Assembly (NCBI RefSeq): GCF_008180865.1
Contig: NZ_VTEX01000006.1
Location: 62,281-126,280 of the forward strand
Source of the DNA: Rossellomorea aquimaris
Lineage (GTDB): Bacteria > Bacillota > Bacilli > Bacillales > Bacillaceae_B
Length of the DNA: 64,000 bases
Reading direction: 5' to 3'
Shown: one piece after another, positions 43,217 through 51,274 of the stretch
How the letters are laid out: every line of letters begins with the position of its first letter
Position numbering within the stretch: position 1 is the stretch's first letter
Position numbers and translations under genes: made by a program
The notes under the pieces: generated by a model
The model's input: the letters and a program-made list of their open reading frames with translations, nothing else
Database searches by the model: none
What the model was told of the DNA's origin: nothing

Positions 43217-43739
43217 ATCTTTCTATCTTTTCTTCAACTTTCTCCCAAAGGTTTTCAATTCCTTGTACACGCTTAATAGACGTTATGGTTCCTTGATGTA
43301 AGCCTTCATGCCAGTTAGCGAAGGAAAGAACTTCACCTAAAGTGGTAAACGTAGTATGTTCACCAAGAACAAACGGCTTCTCTCCTGTTTCGTCCAAGCG
43401 ACCGGAGAATGCTTCTTTCATTCTTTGCGGTTGTGCCTCCAATTTCTCACGAAGTTCCTTCAGTGTGGGAGGTGTGAGTGTATTCCAGGTGTCTGGGCTC
43501 GTATTGAAGCCAAATAGCTCCCCATATTCAGGTGGAAGTGTTTTACGGTCGATTTCCCCTGCAAAGGAGTATAACAGGTTTTCCTGAGACAGTAGAATAT
43601 GTCCTAAATTCCATCGGATTGAATTTCTGAATCCAGGAGGCACTTCATCCGCCTGCTGTTCCGTTGTCGCATCGAGAGCAGCCAGTGTTCGAAGCCGGAT
43701 GAATTCCATTTGTTGAAATAACATTTGTTCTTGCATCAT
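43215..43739 (-). CDS. DinB/YfiT-like putative metal-dependent enzyme
   Basis: This 174-residue four-helix-bundle protein has three spaced histidines: NLGHIL, and later NWHEGLH, in the position of the metal ligands of the DinB superfamily (DinB_2). Members include bacillithiol transferases and hydrolases of unknown substrate. A thiol-transfer role is possible in a bacillithiol-making host. There is no operon partner. Confidence 0.85.
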   Translation of the reverse strand: MMQEQMLFQQMEFIRLRTLAALDATTEQQADEVPPGFRNSIRWNLGHILLSQENLLYSFAGEIDRKTLPPEYGELFGFNTSPDTWNTLTPPTLKELREKLEAQPQRMKEAFSGRLDETGEKPFVLGEHTTFTTLGEVLSFANWHEGLHQGTITSIKRVQGIENLWEKVEEKIER

Positions 43740-43889
43740 TCATTCCTCCTAATCAATTTCTCTATAACGTATTCGAGGTTGGGAGAGAGATTCCTCTACG
43801 GAAAGATGAATGGATCAGGAGAAATAAGAAAAGAATAACCTGACGCAGCGTTACTGCCGGTTATTCTTCAATCAATCAGCTACTTGTTA

Positions 43890-44021
43890 CTAGTCTTGTG
43901 GTCGGTTTTTCTTCGTATTCGCTTGCCCGGTTGTAAACTCCACTAATTCAGAACTTGTTCGATTTTGTTTAGCATTCGTATTACTTTGAGCATTACGGTT
44001 ACCTTTTTTAGTACGTCCCAT
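43890..44021 (-). CDS. small Asn/Gln/Lys-rich protein, spore-protein-like
   Basis: A 43-codon frame on the minus strand starts at ATG 44021 behind GGGAGGG. The peptide starts MGRTKKGNRNAQSNTNAKQN and ends TTGQANTKKNRPQD. The Asn, Gln and Lys content and the TNA-type motifs recall gamma-type small acid-soluble spore proteins, but the match is not close enough to name. A stem at 43831-43868 (AAGAATAACC/GGTTATTCTT) followed by a T-rich stretch would terminate it. Confidence 0.65.
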   Translation of the reverse strand: MGRTKKGNRNAQSNTNAKQNRTSSELVEFTTGQANTKKNRPQD

Positions 44022-44190
44022 TCAGAATCCCTCCCAAAAATAGTAACTCAAGCATTTATAGTTTGAGACATAATCGAGGAAATATTCTTCTGTGTATTGC
44101 GACAAAATATGTCAAATACTTTTAGGATCCGGTTTATTTCCCAGGCTATATTCGACAATAATCGGAAGTTTCTTTCCAGAGGTCCGTCCC

Positions 44191-45732
44191 TCAATCGGTC
44201 ACTTCAAACCTTGTAAGAGGTTTCTTAGCAGGTCCTTCAATTACTTCCCCATCAATGGAGAAGCGTGATCCGTGACAAGGGCAGTCCCATGTGTGGTCTC
44301 CGTGGTTCCATTCGGTTTCACAGCCGAGATGGGTACAGGTGGTGTCTACGACGTGCAGCTTACCTGTTTCATCCCGGTATCCACCACAACGTCGCCCGTT
44401 CAGATTCACCACGTCGCCTTCGCCTTTTTGTAGCTCCTGTACCTTTTTAGTTGGAATTTGAAGCTTTCCTTTAATGAGTTGTCCCGCTACATTTATGTTC
44501 TCTTTGAAGAAATGTTTGATGCTTGGATCTGCGACAAAACGGGAAGGAGTATATACGTCAGCATAAATATGGTGATTTCCTAAAATTTGTTCTGATAGAA
44601 TTTGCCCCGCCAGAGTTCCGGACGTCATGCCCCATTTTTTAAAGCCTGTGGCTACCAAAATGGAAGGATGCTTTTCCGTTAATTTACCGATATAAGGAAC
44701 TTTGTCTAACGTGATAAGATCCTGTGCTGACCATCTATAACGAATTTCTTCAATTCCAAGCACTTCTTCACCAAAAACTTTGAGAGCTTTATAATGATCC
44801 AACGTATCCTTTCCTTGTCCTGTTTTATGATTATCCCCACCGATCAGGATGAGATTCTCTCCATTTTCATCCTCTTGAGAACGGAGGGAACGGGTAGGAT
44901 CTTCTGCACTTAAGTACATGCCTCCCGGATAATCCTTTTTCGCTTTTACTCCAAGAATGTACGAGCGTTCCGCATACATCTTTGTGAAATAAAAACCCAT
45001 TCCATCATAAAAAGGAAAGTGAGAGCAGATGACAACTTGCTCGCTATCCAGATGATAACCGTCTGCAGTCACAACTTGATTGGAGTCTCCTTCGTTAATG
45101 GTTTTAGCCGCAGTTCCTTCAAATATTTGACCGCCAAGTCCCGTATAAGAATCAATCAAGGCTTTAAGATATTTTAAAGGGTGAAACTGTGCCTGGTCTT
45201 TCATTACGACTGCGTTTTTAATGGATAGATCGATCGGGAGTTTTTTGATGAGCTCTCCCATAATCTCTAACTTCTGATACGCCTCGTACTCCTTCTCGAT
45301 TTTTGTAGCATATTGATCAGTAGTCGCGTATACATACGAGTCCTCTTCTGTAAAATGACAATCTATATTTTCACTGGAAATTGTATCTTTAATAAACTGA
45401 AGAGCCTTTGTCTGAGACAGATAGTATTTCTTTGCAAACTCTACTCCAAAATGCTGGATGAGCTCATCATAAATCAATCCGTGTTGAGCGGAAATTTTAG
45501 CGGTTGTGTGCCCCGTTGTTCCGTTCAATATATGATCAGCCTCAATGAGAGCCACTTTTTTCCCGCCTTTGGCTAACAGATAGGCAGTGGTGATGCCTGC
45601 TATCCCTCCGCCTACAACGGTTACGTCCACTTTTATGTTTTTATCAAGCTTTTTAAATATGGGGAGTTTAGTCGTTTCCCTCCAATAGGGCTCAGGTGTT
45701 TCAGAGAAAGCATTTTGGTGTTGTTTATCCAT
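44191..45732 (-). CDS. yhfW-like: FAD-dependent oxidoreductase with C-terminal Rieske domain
   Basis: This 513-residue protein has an N-terminal DAO-type FAD domain (VTVVGGGIAGITTAYLLAKGG, about 37-57) and the second FAD site VATGFKKWGMTSG. The C-terminal Rieske [2Fe-2S] domain has ligands CTHLGC and CPCHGSRF. It resembles B. subtilis YhfW. The family is thought to carry out an amine or ring oxidation with electron flow through the cluster, but the substrate is not known. It is a single gene between others of the same strand. Confidence 0.92.
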   Translation of the reverse strand: MDKQHQNAFSETPEPYWRETTKLPIFKKLDKNIKVDVTVVGGGIAGITTAYLLAKGGKKVALIEADHILNGTTGHTTAKISAQHGLIYDELIQHFGVEFAKKYYLSQTKALQFIKDTISSENIDCHFTEEDSYVYATTDQYATKIEKEYEAYQKLEIMGELIKKLPIDLSIKNAVVMKDQAQFHPLKYLKALIDSYTGLGGQIFEGTAAKTINEGDSNQVVTADGYHLDSEQVVICSHFPFYDGMGFYFTKMYAERSYILGVKAKKDYPGGMYLSAEDPTRSLRSQEDENGENLILIGGDNHKTGQGKDTLDHYKALKVFGEEVLGIEEIRYRWSAQDLITLDKVPYIGKLTEKHPSILVATGFKKWGMTSGTLAGQILSEQILGNHHIYADVYTPSRFVADPSIKHFFKENINVAGQLIKGKLQIPTKKVQELQKGEGDVVNLNGRRCGGYRDETGKLHVVDTTCTHLGCETEWNHGDHTWDCPCHGSRFSIDGEVIEGPAKKPLTRFEVTD

Positions 45733-45810
45733 ATGAACGCTCCTTTATCTTTCTATTCCTTACCATTCTTTCCTGAAATGTAGAAAAAATAAGTCCGAAA
45801 TAGGAAAAAA

Positions 45811-45842
45811 AGAGACTGGCTCCCATAATGGGTCAGTCTCTT
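45811..45842 (-). terminator. terminator of folD
   Basis: AGAGACTG at 45811-45818 pairs with CAGTCTCT at 45835-45842, with inner CCCA/TGGG pairing. The minus strand continues with a long T-run. Confidence 0.88.
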
Positions 45843-45854
45843 AAAGGATATTTA

Positions 45855-46709
45855 TTATGAATGTTCAAGTACAGAACCATATTTCTCAGCAGAATCAACG
45901 GTCTGCTTTAATAGCATAGAGATGGTCACGGGGCCAACTCCGCCTGGTACAGGGGTAATCGCGCTCGCTTTTTCATAGCATGCTTCATAGTCTATGTCTC
46001 CGACGTTCCCTTTGTTATATCCCGCATCAAGAACGACAGCACCTTCTTTAAGCCAGTCACCTTGAATGAAGTTAGGTTTACCGACTGCTGCCACCACGAT
46101 ATCTGCAGTAGAGAGAATGTCAGGCAGATTCTCTGTATACGAATGACAGGTCGTCACCGTAGCGTTTCGATTCAACAGCATCATGGACACAGGCTTTCCT
46201 AGAATCGGGCTTCTTCCTACAACGACAGCATGTTTCCCTTCGAGGGACACACCGTAGTAATCAATGATGCTCATGATTGCAGCAGGTGTGCACGAAGGAT
46301 ATTCACCAAACCCTAATGAATTTTGACCGAACCCGTGGCTCGTGACTCCATCAACGTCTTTTTCAATGGAAATCGCTTCAAAGGCAGCACGTTCATCAAT
46401 GTGATGAGGTACAGGATGTTGCAAGAGAATGCCATGAACGGAATGGTCTTGATTAAGCTCATGGATAACGTCCAACAGTTCATTCGTTGTCGTTTCCTTG
46501 GGAAGATGAATTCTTCTTGATTCCATTCCGATCTTCGCGCAGGCATTGCCCTTCATCTTGACATACGTAGCAGAAGATGGATCGTCTCCAACGAGCACCG
46601 TAGCAAGACATGGAGTAATACCATTCTCCTTTAATACAGCAACTCTAGACTTTAGGCTTTCCTTTACCTCAGATGCAACAAGTTTCCCGTCTAATACTAG
46701 TGGTTCCAC
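45855..46709 (-). CDS. folD: FolD, methylene-THF dehydrogenase/methenyl-THF cyclohydrolase
   Basis: This 284-residue bifunctional enzyme interconverts methylene-, methenyl- and 10-formyl-tetrahydrofolate. Motifs are VGDDPSSATYVKMKGNACAK with the catalytic Tyr and Lys, ILLQHPVPHH, DVDGVTSHGFG, VVVGRSPILGKPVSMMLL and the C-terminal TPVPGGVGPVT. Length is normal. It is not beside nusB or xseA, the usual Bacillus folD neighbours, so this may be a second or relocated copy. A ZTP riboswitch controls it, which links expression to folate limitation. Confidence 0.97.
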   Translation of the reverse strand: MEPLVLDGKLVASEVKESLKSRVAVLKENGITPCLATVLVGDDPSSATYVKMKGNACAKIGMESRRIHLPKETTTNELLDVIHELNQDHSVHGILLQHPVPHHIDERAAFEAISIEKDVDGVTSHGFGQNSLGFGEYPSCTPAAIMSIIDYYGVSLEGKHAVVVGRSPILGKPVSMMLLNRNATVTTCHSYTENLPDILSTADIVVAAVGKPNFIQGDWLKEGAVVLDAGYNKGNVGDIDYEACYEKASAITPVPGGVGPVTISMLLKQTVDSAEKYGSVLEHS

Positions 46710-46731
46710 TGCAATCCCTCCTGATTATAGT

Positions 46732-46762
46732 AAAAGAAGACAAGGGGATCCCCCTTGCCTTC
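46732..46762 (-). terminator. expression-platform terminator of the ZTP riboswitch
   Basis: On the minus strand GAAGGCAAGGGG pairs with CCCCTTGTCTTC around a three-base loop and is followed by TTTT. It directly follows the aptamer 3' end, so ligand binding is expected to prevent its formation and turn folD on. Confidence 0.88.
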
Positions 46763-46850
46763 TGCCCAGGCGAACGGCTAATGGCTCATGATTTATAAGA
46801 TTCGCAGCTCCCTTGTGGTTGATTCCACATTTTCGCCAGTCACTGCTCTA
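46763..46850 (-). ncRNA. ZTP (pfl) riboswitch upstream of folD
   Basis: The minus-strand RNA contains GCAGTGACTGGCG (46846-46834), a GTGGAATCAACCAC hairpin, GGGAGCTGC that closes the first domain, and 3' CGCCTGGGCA (46772-46763). These are the conserved blocks of the ZMP/ZTP aptamer. The class senses the purine intermediate ZMP/ZTP, which builds up when 10-formyl-THF is low, and folD is one of its known targets. A terminator follows as the switch. Confidence 0.93.
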
Positions 46851-46865
46851 TTTATTTTCAATTTG

Positions 46866-46871
46866 ATTATA
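46866..46871 (-). promoter_or_regulatory. -10 box of the folD riboswitch transcript
   Basis: TATAAT lies on the minus strand at 46871-46866, about 20 bp before the aptamer. The -35 region is weak. The remaining intergenic sequence to 47047 holds no gene. Confidence 0.5.
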
Positions 46872-47047
46872 ACACGAATATAAATCATATTTCTAGTATC
46901 AATGTTCGTGTTTTTATGAAACTACATCAAAAGGCTGATAATCTGCTCCTTCTAATTTTCTATTCCCCATGACCACTTATAGACGATTTGTCGAAAGAAG
47001 ATTTTTCATAAACTGTAAGTAATAAGAGTTGGAAAGGGGAAATGAAG

Positions 47048-47782
47048 ATGTTGAAAAATAAAGTGGTCATGATAACAGGTGCTTCAAAAGGGTTGGGCAG
47101 GGCCCTTGCCGTACAATTTGCCAAGGAAGGAGCAAAGCTTGCGATCTGTGCACGAACGGGTGGGCCACTTCAGGAGGCTGAGAAAGAATTGAAAGCGTTA
47201 GGGACAGAAGTGGTAGCTTTGGAAGCGGATGTTTCTGATTCCCGGGATGTTGATCGTTTTGTTTCTGTAACGGAGGAGGTACTGGGAAGAGTCGATGTTC
47301 TTTTTAACAACGCATCCGTTTTTGGACCTGGTCCGCGTTTGCTGGCTGATTATCCTGAAGAAGAATTTCTTGAGGTACTAAGAATCAATGCAATGAACCC
47401 ATTTTTAGTAACGAAAAGAGTCCTTCCAGGAATGATCAGCAGGGGTAAAGGTTCAATTATTAACTTAACGTCAGAAGCGGGTAAAACAGGCTTTGCGGAG
47501 TGGGGAGCATACGGAATTTCAAAATTTGCCGTCGAAGGATTGACTCAAACATGGGCCGACGAGCTAAGTGATACGGGGGTGAGGGTGAATATGGTCGATC
47601 CAGGGGAAATGGATACGGACATGCACGACAAGGCTGTTCCGGAATGTGATTATCCACTTGCGGGTCCCCATGATCACCTTGACGTTTTTTTATATCTTGC
47701 TTCCGACGCAGCAGAAAACGAGAATGGGAATCGATTTGAAGCACAGGAATTTCAGTGGAATCGAGGTGGGGGAAATGAATGA
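47048..47782 (+). CDS. SDR-family oxidoreductase
   Basis: This 244-residue short-chain dehydrogenase has nucleotide-binding motif TGASKGLGRA near the N-terminus, NNASVFGP, the catalytic Ser in NLTSEAGK and the catalytic Y-x3-K in YGISK. I chose the ATG at 47048 because the GGAAAGGGG ribosome binding site ends just one base before an ATG at 47042. The C-terminus runs into the start of the QueA-like gene by eight bases. Its substrate is unknown. Coupling to a QueA-like protein suggests a shared pathway. Confidence 0.9.
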   Translation: MLKNKVVMITGASKGLGRALAVQFAKEGAKLAICARTGGPLQEAEKELKALGTEVVALEADVSDSRDVDRFVSVTEEVLGRVDVLFNNASVFGPGPRLLADYPEEEFLEVLRINAMNPFLVTKRVLPGMISRGKGSIINLTSEAGKTGFAEWGAYGISKFAVEGLTQTWADELSDTGVRVNMVDPGEMDTDMHDKAVPECDYPLAGPHDHLDVFLYLASDAAENENGNRFEAQEFQWNRGGGNE

Positions 47783-48794
47783 ACTGGCTAAGACCTTTGA
47801 TATCCCTTCCCACTTAAACGCATCGACTCCCATTGAGCTTCGAGGATTCGAGAGAGACGAAGTGAAACTAATGGTGTTGAACCGTGAAACCGGGAACTGT
47901 GATCATACCCAATTCAAGCAGTTACCCGAGTTTTTAAATAAGGGGGATGTACTAGTTTTAAACAACAGCCGGACCATTCCTGCCTCTCTAAAAGGGAAGC
48001 AAGGAAACAGGCAGCTCGAAGTTCGTTTATCCAGAAAAGTAGATGATAACTGTTGGGATGCGCTTATCATAGGAGACTTTTATCAAGCGGGGGAACCGAT
48101 TTGTTTTTCAGAGGAAGTCCTTGCCAGCATGGTGGGTGAAGGAAGTGAAAAACCACTGGTGCAATTGAAATTCAACAGAAGTGGTGTTGAGCTTTTTGAT
48201 TTTATTTACAGAAACGGAGAACCGATCCGTTACGAATATATTGATTTACCATGGCCGCTTGATTGCTACCAAACCGTATACGGATCAGTCCCTGGGTCTG
48301 TGGAAATGACATCTGCCGGAAGGGCCTTTTCTTGGAAGTTGATACAATCCTTGAAGCAGAAAGGAATTGAAATCGTGTTCATACAGCTTCATGCAGGCTT
48401 GAGCTATTACGGGGATGATCGCTGGCCGACACCGAAAAATCATCCGGAAGAATACCATGTAGGTTCAGGGACAGTGGACCAAATTCTCAAGGCAAAGAGT
48501 AGTGGTAAGCGGGTCATTGCAGTGGGCACTACAGTCGTTCGTGCCCTTGAGACCATCATGACGCAATATGGACAGTTAAAGCCTTCTGAAGGGGTAACAA
48601 ACTTATATATTTCAGGGGATACCCCTCTCAAACTTGTAGATGGTCTCATTACGGGGCTGCATGAACCGGAAGCGAGCCATCTGGATCTATTAAAGGCTTT
48701 TATTTCGGAAAAGAAGCTATTGAACGCCTATCAAACTGCTCTGTTAAAAAATTATAAATGGCATGAGTTTGGTGATATGAATGTAATTTTGTAA
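47775..48794 (+). CDS. QueA-like protein (SAM:tRNA ribosyltransferase-isomerase family)
   Basis: This 339-residue protein has QueA-family blocks: DVLVLNNSRTIPASLKG, YGSVPGSVEMTSAGRAFSW and GYHVGSGT/YHVGSGTVDQI with VGTTVVRALET. QueA transfers the ribosyl part of SAM to make epoxyqueuosine in tRNA. The gene is far from any tgt, ruvB or yajC and sits with an SDR and a VOC gene. Canonical QueA would be expected elsewhere, so this is likely a paralogue with another substrate. Start ATG 47775 overlaps the SDR stop, behind GAGGTGGGGG. Confidence 0.85.
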   Translation: MNELAKTFDIPSHLNASTPIELRGFERDEVKLMVLNRETGNCDHTQFKQLPEFLNKGDVLVLNNSRTIPASLKGKQGNRQLEVRLSRKVDDNCWDALIIGDFYQAGEPICFSEEVLASMVGEGSEKPLVQLKFNRSGVELFDFIYRNGEPIRYEYIDLPWPLDCYQTVYGSVPGSVEMTSAGRAFSWKLIQSLKQKGIEIVFIQLHAGLSYYGDDRWPTPKNHPEEYHVGSGTVDQILKAKSSGKRVIAVGTTVVRALETIMTQYGQLKPSEGVTNLYISGDTPLKLVDGLITGLHEPEASHLDLLKAFISEKKLLNAYQTALLKNYKWHEFGDMNVIL

Positions 48795-48805
48795 GGAGAA
48801 TGGAT

Positions 48806-49162
48806 ATGAGACTTCATCATATTGGGATGAATGTAAAGAGTTTAGTGCGGTCGAAGGAATTCTATCAATCTTACTTTGGGTTTGAAGAGGAAATGTATTT
48901 CGAATGGGGTAGTGAGAGAATCCTATTTGTGAAAAAGAATGATTGTCGGTTGGAGCTCATCGAAGAGTCCGGGGAGGATAACGGATCAAAGCGGACTTTT
49001 CTTCATATTGCCTTGGCTGTCATCGATTTGGAGACGGAGGTTGGTCAATTAAAGGAGAAAGGGTTAGTACCCGTTGAGGGACCTGTTGTACTTGAAAATG
49101 GCTGGAAAGTGGTCTTTTATTTTGGGCCTGACGGGGAAATCGTTGAGTTGGTTGAAGGGTAG
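48806..49162 (+). CDS. VOC (glyoxalase/bleomycin resistance) family protein
   Basis: This 118-residue protein has the VOC fold pattern: LHHIGMNVKSLVRSKEFYQ at the N-terminus, LELIEES mid-way, FLHIALAVIDLE and the metal-ligand Glu near GEIVELVEG. Possible metal ligands are His4 or 5, Glu and the second-half His. Members include glyoxalases, dioxygenases and antibiotic-binding proteins. The ATG at 48806 has AAGGAG at proper distance, while an ATG at 48800 is too close. It closes the three-gene operon. Confidence 0.85.
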   Translation: MRLHHIGMNVKSLVRSKEFYQSYFGFEEEMYFEWGSERILFVKKNDCRLELIEESGEDNGSKRTFLHIALAVIDLETEVGQLKEKGLVPVEGPVVLENGWKVVFYFGPDGEIVELVEG

Positions 49163-49519
49163 TTTCTTTGAGTAGCTGATCTGATTTCATGGAGAAATAT
49201 ACTTTTTTCAGCTTGGAAACTATCGAGTATAAAAAATTTCAATAGTTTCTAATGATGTATCAACGACTTTAAGTGAGTTCAAAGTGACATCTGCTTTTTT
49301 TCGAGGCGCAGCTTAGTGAATCCAGCCGAAACGGGCGATAATCCGGCCGAAATCACAATTAATCCAGTTGTTTTAAAAAAAATGTAAAAATAGGGTGCAG
49401 AGGGTGACTGAATTATCCCCACCAACCCCATAGGTTTTATGAAATTTTTTTGTTTCTTATTCTGTGATACATTTATCCGGGTAATAAATGAAATGACTAT
49501 GGTGTAGGAAGGGATTTTC
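49163..49519. other. intergenic region without a recognised feature
   Basis: The 357-bp stretch is AT-rich, with a GGCCGAAA...CCGGCCGAAA-like repeat near 49323-49350. I see no gene, terminator or clear promoter, apart from AGGAAGGG before the next gene. Confidence 0.4.
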
Positions 49520-50164
49520 ATGAATAGAGAATTTGTATTACGTTGGTCGTTCTTCTTTACAGGCCTCCTTGTACTTGCGTTTGGCATAAGCTTGACGATC
49601 AAAGGGAAAGACCTTGGAATCGGACCTTGGGATGTGTTTCATTATGGACTATTTAAGCAGCTCGGACTGACGATTGGTACGTGGTCCATCATTGCGGGCT
49701 TTGTCATCTTGTTCGTGACGGGGATTGGAACGAAGTCATTTCCTAAAGTCGGAGCCTTTATAAATATGTTGTTAATCGGTATTTTCATAGATTTATTTAA
49801 TTATGTACTTCCCGATCCTCAATCGTTATTGGCACAGTCAATTGTGTTTGCTATTGGGATTGTGGTAATCGGGTACGGTATCGGACTATATGTGTCAGCT
49901 GACTTGGGGGCGGGACCCCGTGACAGCCTGATGCTGCTAGTAGTTGAAAAGACGGGCTGGAAAGTTCAGTGGGTACGGAATGGTATGGAGATCATTGTGT
50001 TCTTCTTCGGCTGGTTACTTGGTGGTCCTGTCGGGATCGGGACGGTCATTATCGCACTGGGACTCGGCTCCATCGTCGGATTTTCATTACCTCAAAGTAA
50101 AAAGCTCCTTCACTTTTTCCTTATGAGACAAATGACAAAAAGAGACAATCCTTTGGCAAGCTGA
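49520..50164 (+). CDS. yczE-like: YczE/YitT-type membrane protein
   Basis: This 214-residue protein has about five hydrophobic segments and the family motifs GIGPWDVFHYGL and ADLGAGPRDSLML, a repeated G-x-G-P-x-D loop. B. subtilis YczE is of the same length and is required for production of bacillomycin-like lipopeptides in some strains, though its mechanism is unclear. It is a single gene, followed by a T-run. Confidence 0.88.
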   Translation: MNREFVLRWSFFFTGLLVLAFGISLTIKGKDLGIGPWDVFHYGLFKQLGLTIGTWSIIAGFVILFVTGIGTKSFPKVGAFINMLLIGIFIDLFNYVLPDPQSLLAQSIVFAIGIVVIGYGIGLYVSADLGAGPRDSLMLLVVEKTGWKVQWVRNGMEIIVFFFGWLLGGPVGIGTVIIALGLGSIVGFSLPQSKKLLHFFLMRQMTKRDNPLAS

Positions 50165-50248
50165 GGGTTGTTTTTTTTGTTTAAAAAAGGTTTTTTACCC
50201 GATATTAAAGAAGTATGATGAGAGCTCTGCAGACGGGAGATGTTTTGA

Positions 50249-50302
50249 TTGGAGAATATACTGGATGATCTATTTAGTGGGAAAGAACCTTTTAAGAAAT
50301 GA
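50249..50302 (+). CDS. possible 17-residue leader peptide
   Basis: A TTG at 50249 with GGGAGA eight bases upstream opens MENILDDLFSGKEPFKK. Its stop overlaps the next start codon (ATGA at 50299-50302). The coupling, rather than the peptide, is the support. It could be a leader that opens the next gene for translation. Confidence 0.3.
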   Translation: MENILDDLFSGKEPFKK

Positions 50303-50451
50303 AAGAGCTGGTAGACTACTGTTATATCTGTCAGAAGCCTCTTTATTGTTTAGACGGTTTCTTTAATGGTGTGCAAAAGGAGAATGGGAAAAGCAGTTGT
50401 TTTGAATGCGAAGAACAAAATCAAAAAGGGGAGAAAAAGGATGGGGCATGA
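50299..50451 (+). CDS. tiny zinc-ribbon-like protein
   Basis: A 50-codon frame starts at ATG 50299 and stops inside the beginning of the AlkD-like gene (11-base overlap). The peptide has CYIC near residues 8-11 and CFEC near residues 34-37, so it could bind one zinc with four cysteines. The spacing and the even amino-acid composition look like a real domain. It is too short for most gene callers. Function is unknown. The ribosome binding site is weak, so translation may be coupled to a peptide at 50249-50302. Confidence 0.55.
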   Translation: MKELVDYCYICQKPLYCLDGFFNGVQKENGKSSCFECEEQNQKGEKKDGA

Positions 50452-51142
50452 GTATTCAGATAAAATCGTCACTCTGTTAAAACAGCATCAAAATAGTGAA
50501 AATCGAGAAGCCATGGAAGCGTATATGAGGAATCAATTTCAGTTCTTTGGCATTAGGACCCCGGAACGTACTGCTTTATTACGGGACTTTCTGAAGGAAC
50601 ACGGTAAACCACAGGTAGAAGAATTGCCTGACATTGTTCGTTGTCTTTGGTCTGAACCGCAAAGGGAGTGTCAGTATATCGCTCTTTCCCTTCTGGACAA
50701 ACAATCCAGATATTTAACGAAAGACCACCTGCCATTTTTGGAAGAAATAATCACAGATAAATCCTGGTGGGACACCATCGATCATATTGCTCCCAATCAT
50801 GTAGGGAAAATCTATCAAACGGAAGAAGATGACGCACACTTAGAGAAATGGATTCATTCCGATAATATGTGGTTGAATCGGATCTCTATTTTGCATCAAT
50901 TGAAATATAAAGGAAAAACAGATCAGGATCGTTTGTTCAGGTACATATTGTTCCATAATGAATCAAAAGAATTTTTTATTCAGAAGGCAATCGGCTGGGC
51001 CCTCCGGGAGTATTCAAAAACGGACCCGGAAGCGGTTCAGCAATTCATCGAATCAGAAAAGCTGGCACCGTTAAGTAAGCGGGAAGGAATGAAACATATA
51101 AACAGAAGGGCTAAGGAAGGGAAAACCGTTGAAAAGTATTGA
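50441..51142 (+). CDS. AlkD-like DNA alkylation repair protein
   Basis: This 233-residue protein is made of HEAT-like helix repeats and has AlkD-family blocks: FFGIRTPERTALLRDFL, WSEPQRECQYIALSLL, DKSWWDTIDHIAPNHVG and KAIGWALREYSKTDPEAV. AlkD-type DNA glycosylases remove positively charged alkylated bases such as 7-methylguanine. The Trp and Asp in SWWDTID match the lesion-contacting residues of the family. The ATG at 50441 has GGGGAG upstream; longer in-frame extensions lack conserved sequence. Confidence 0.92.
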   Translation: MGHEYSDKIVTLLKQHQNSENREAMEAYMRNQFQFFGIRTPERTALLRDFLKEHGKPQVEELPDIVRCLWSEPQRECQYIALSLLDKQSRYLTKDHLPFLEEIITDKSWWDTIDHIAPNHVGKIYQTEEDDAHLEKWIHSDNMWLNRISILHQLKYKGKTDQDRLFRYILFHNESKEFFIQKAIGWALREYSKTDPEAVQQFIESEKLAPLSKREGMKHINRRAKEGKTVEKY

Positions 51143-51274
51143 GTGTATGAAGAGTCTGGACATGACACTCAGCTAATTTAAGTAAGGGGGTTTCCTATTT
51201 TAAAATTAGGTATTCACCCCGTCCTCAATCTAGTATAAAGTAAGGACAGATATATGTGAGAGGGGTAGTAGGAT

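Noticed and set aside
44191..45732. Rieske-FAD protein as part of an operon with folD
   Set aside because: The genes are 122 bp apart, folD has its own strong terminator in between and the functions do not connect.
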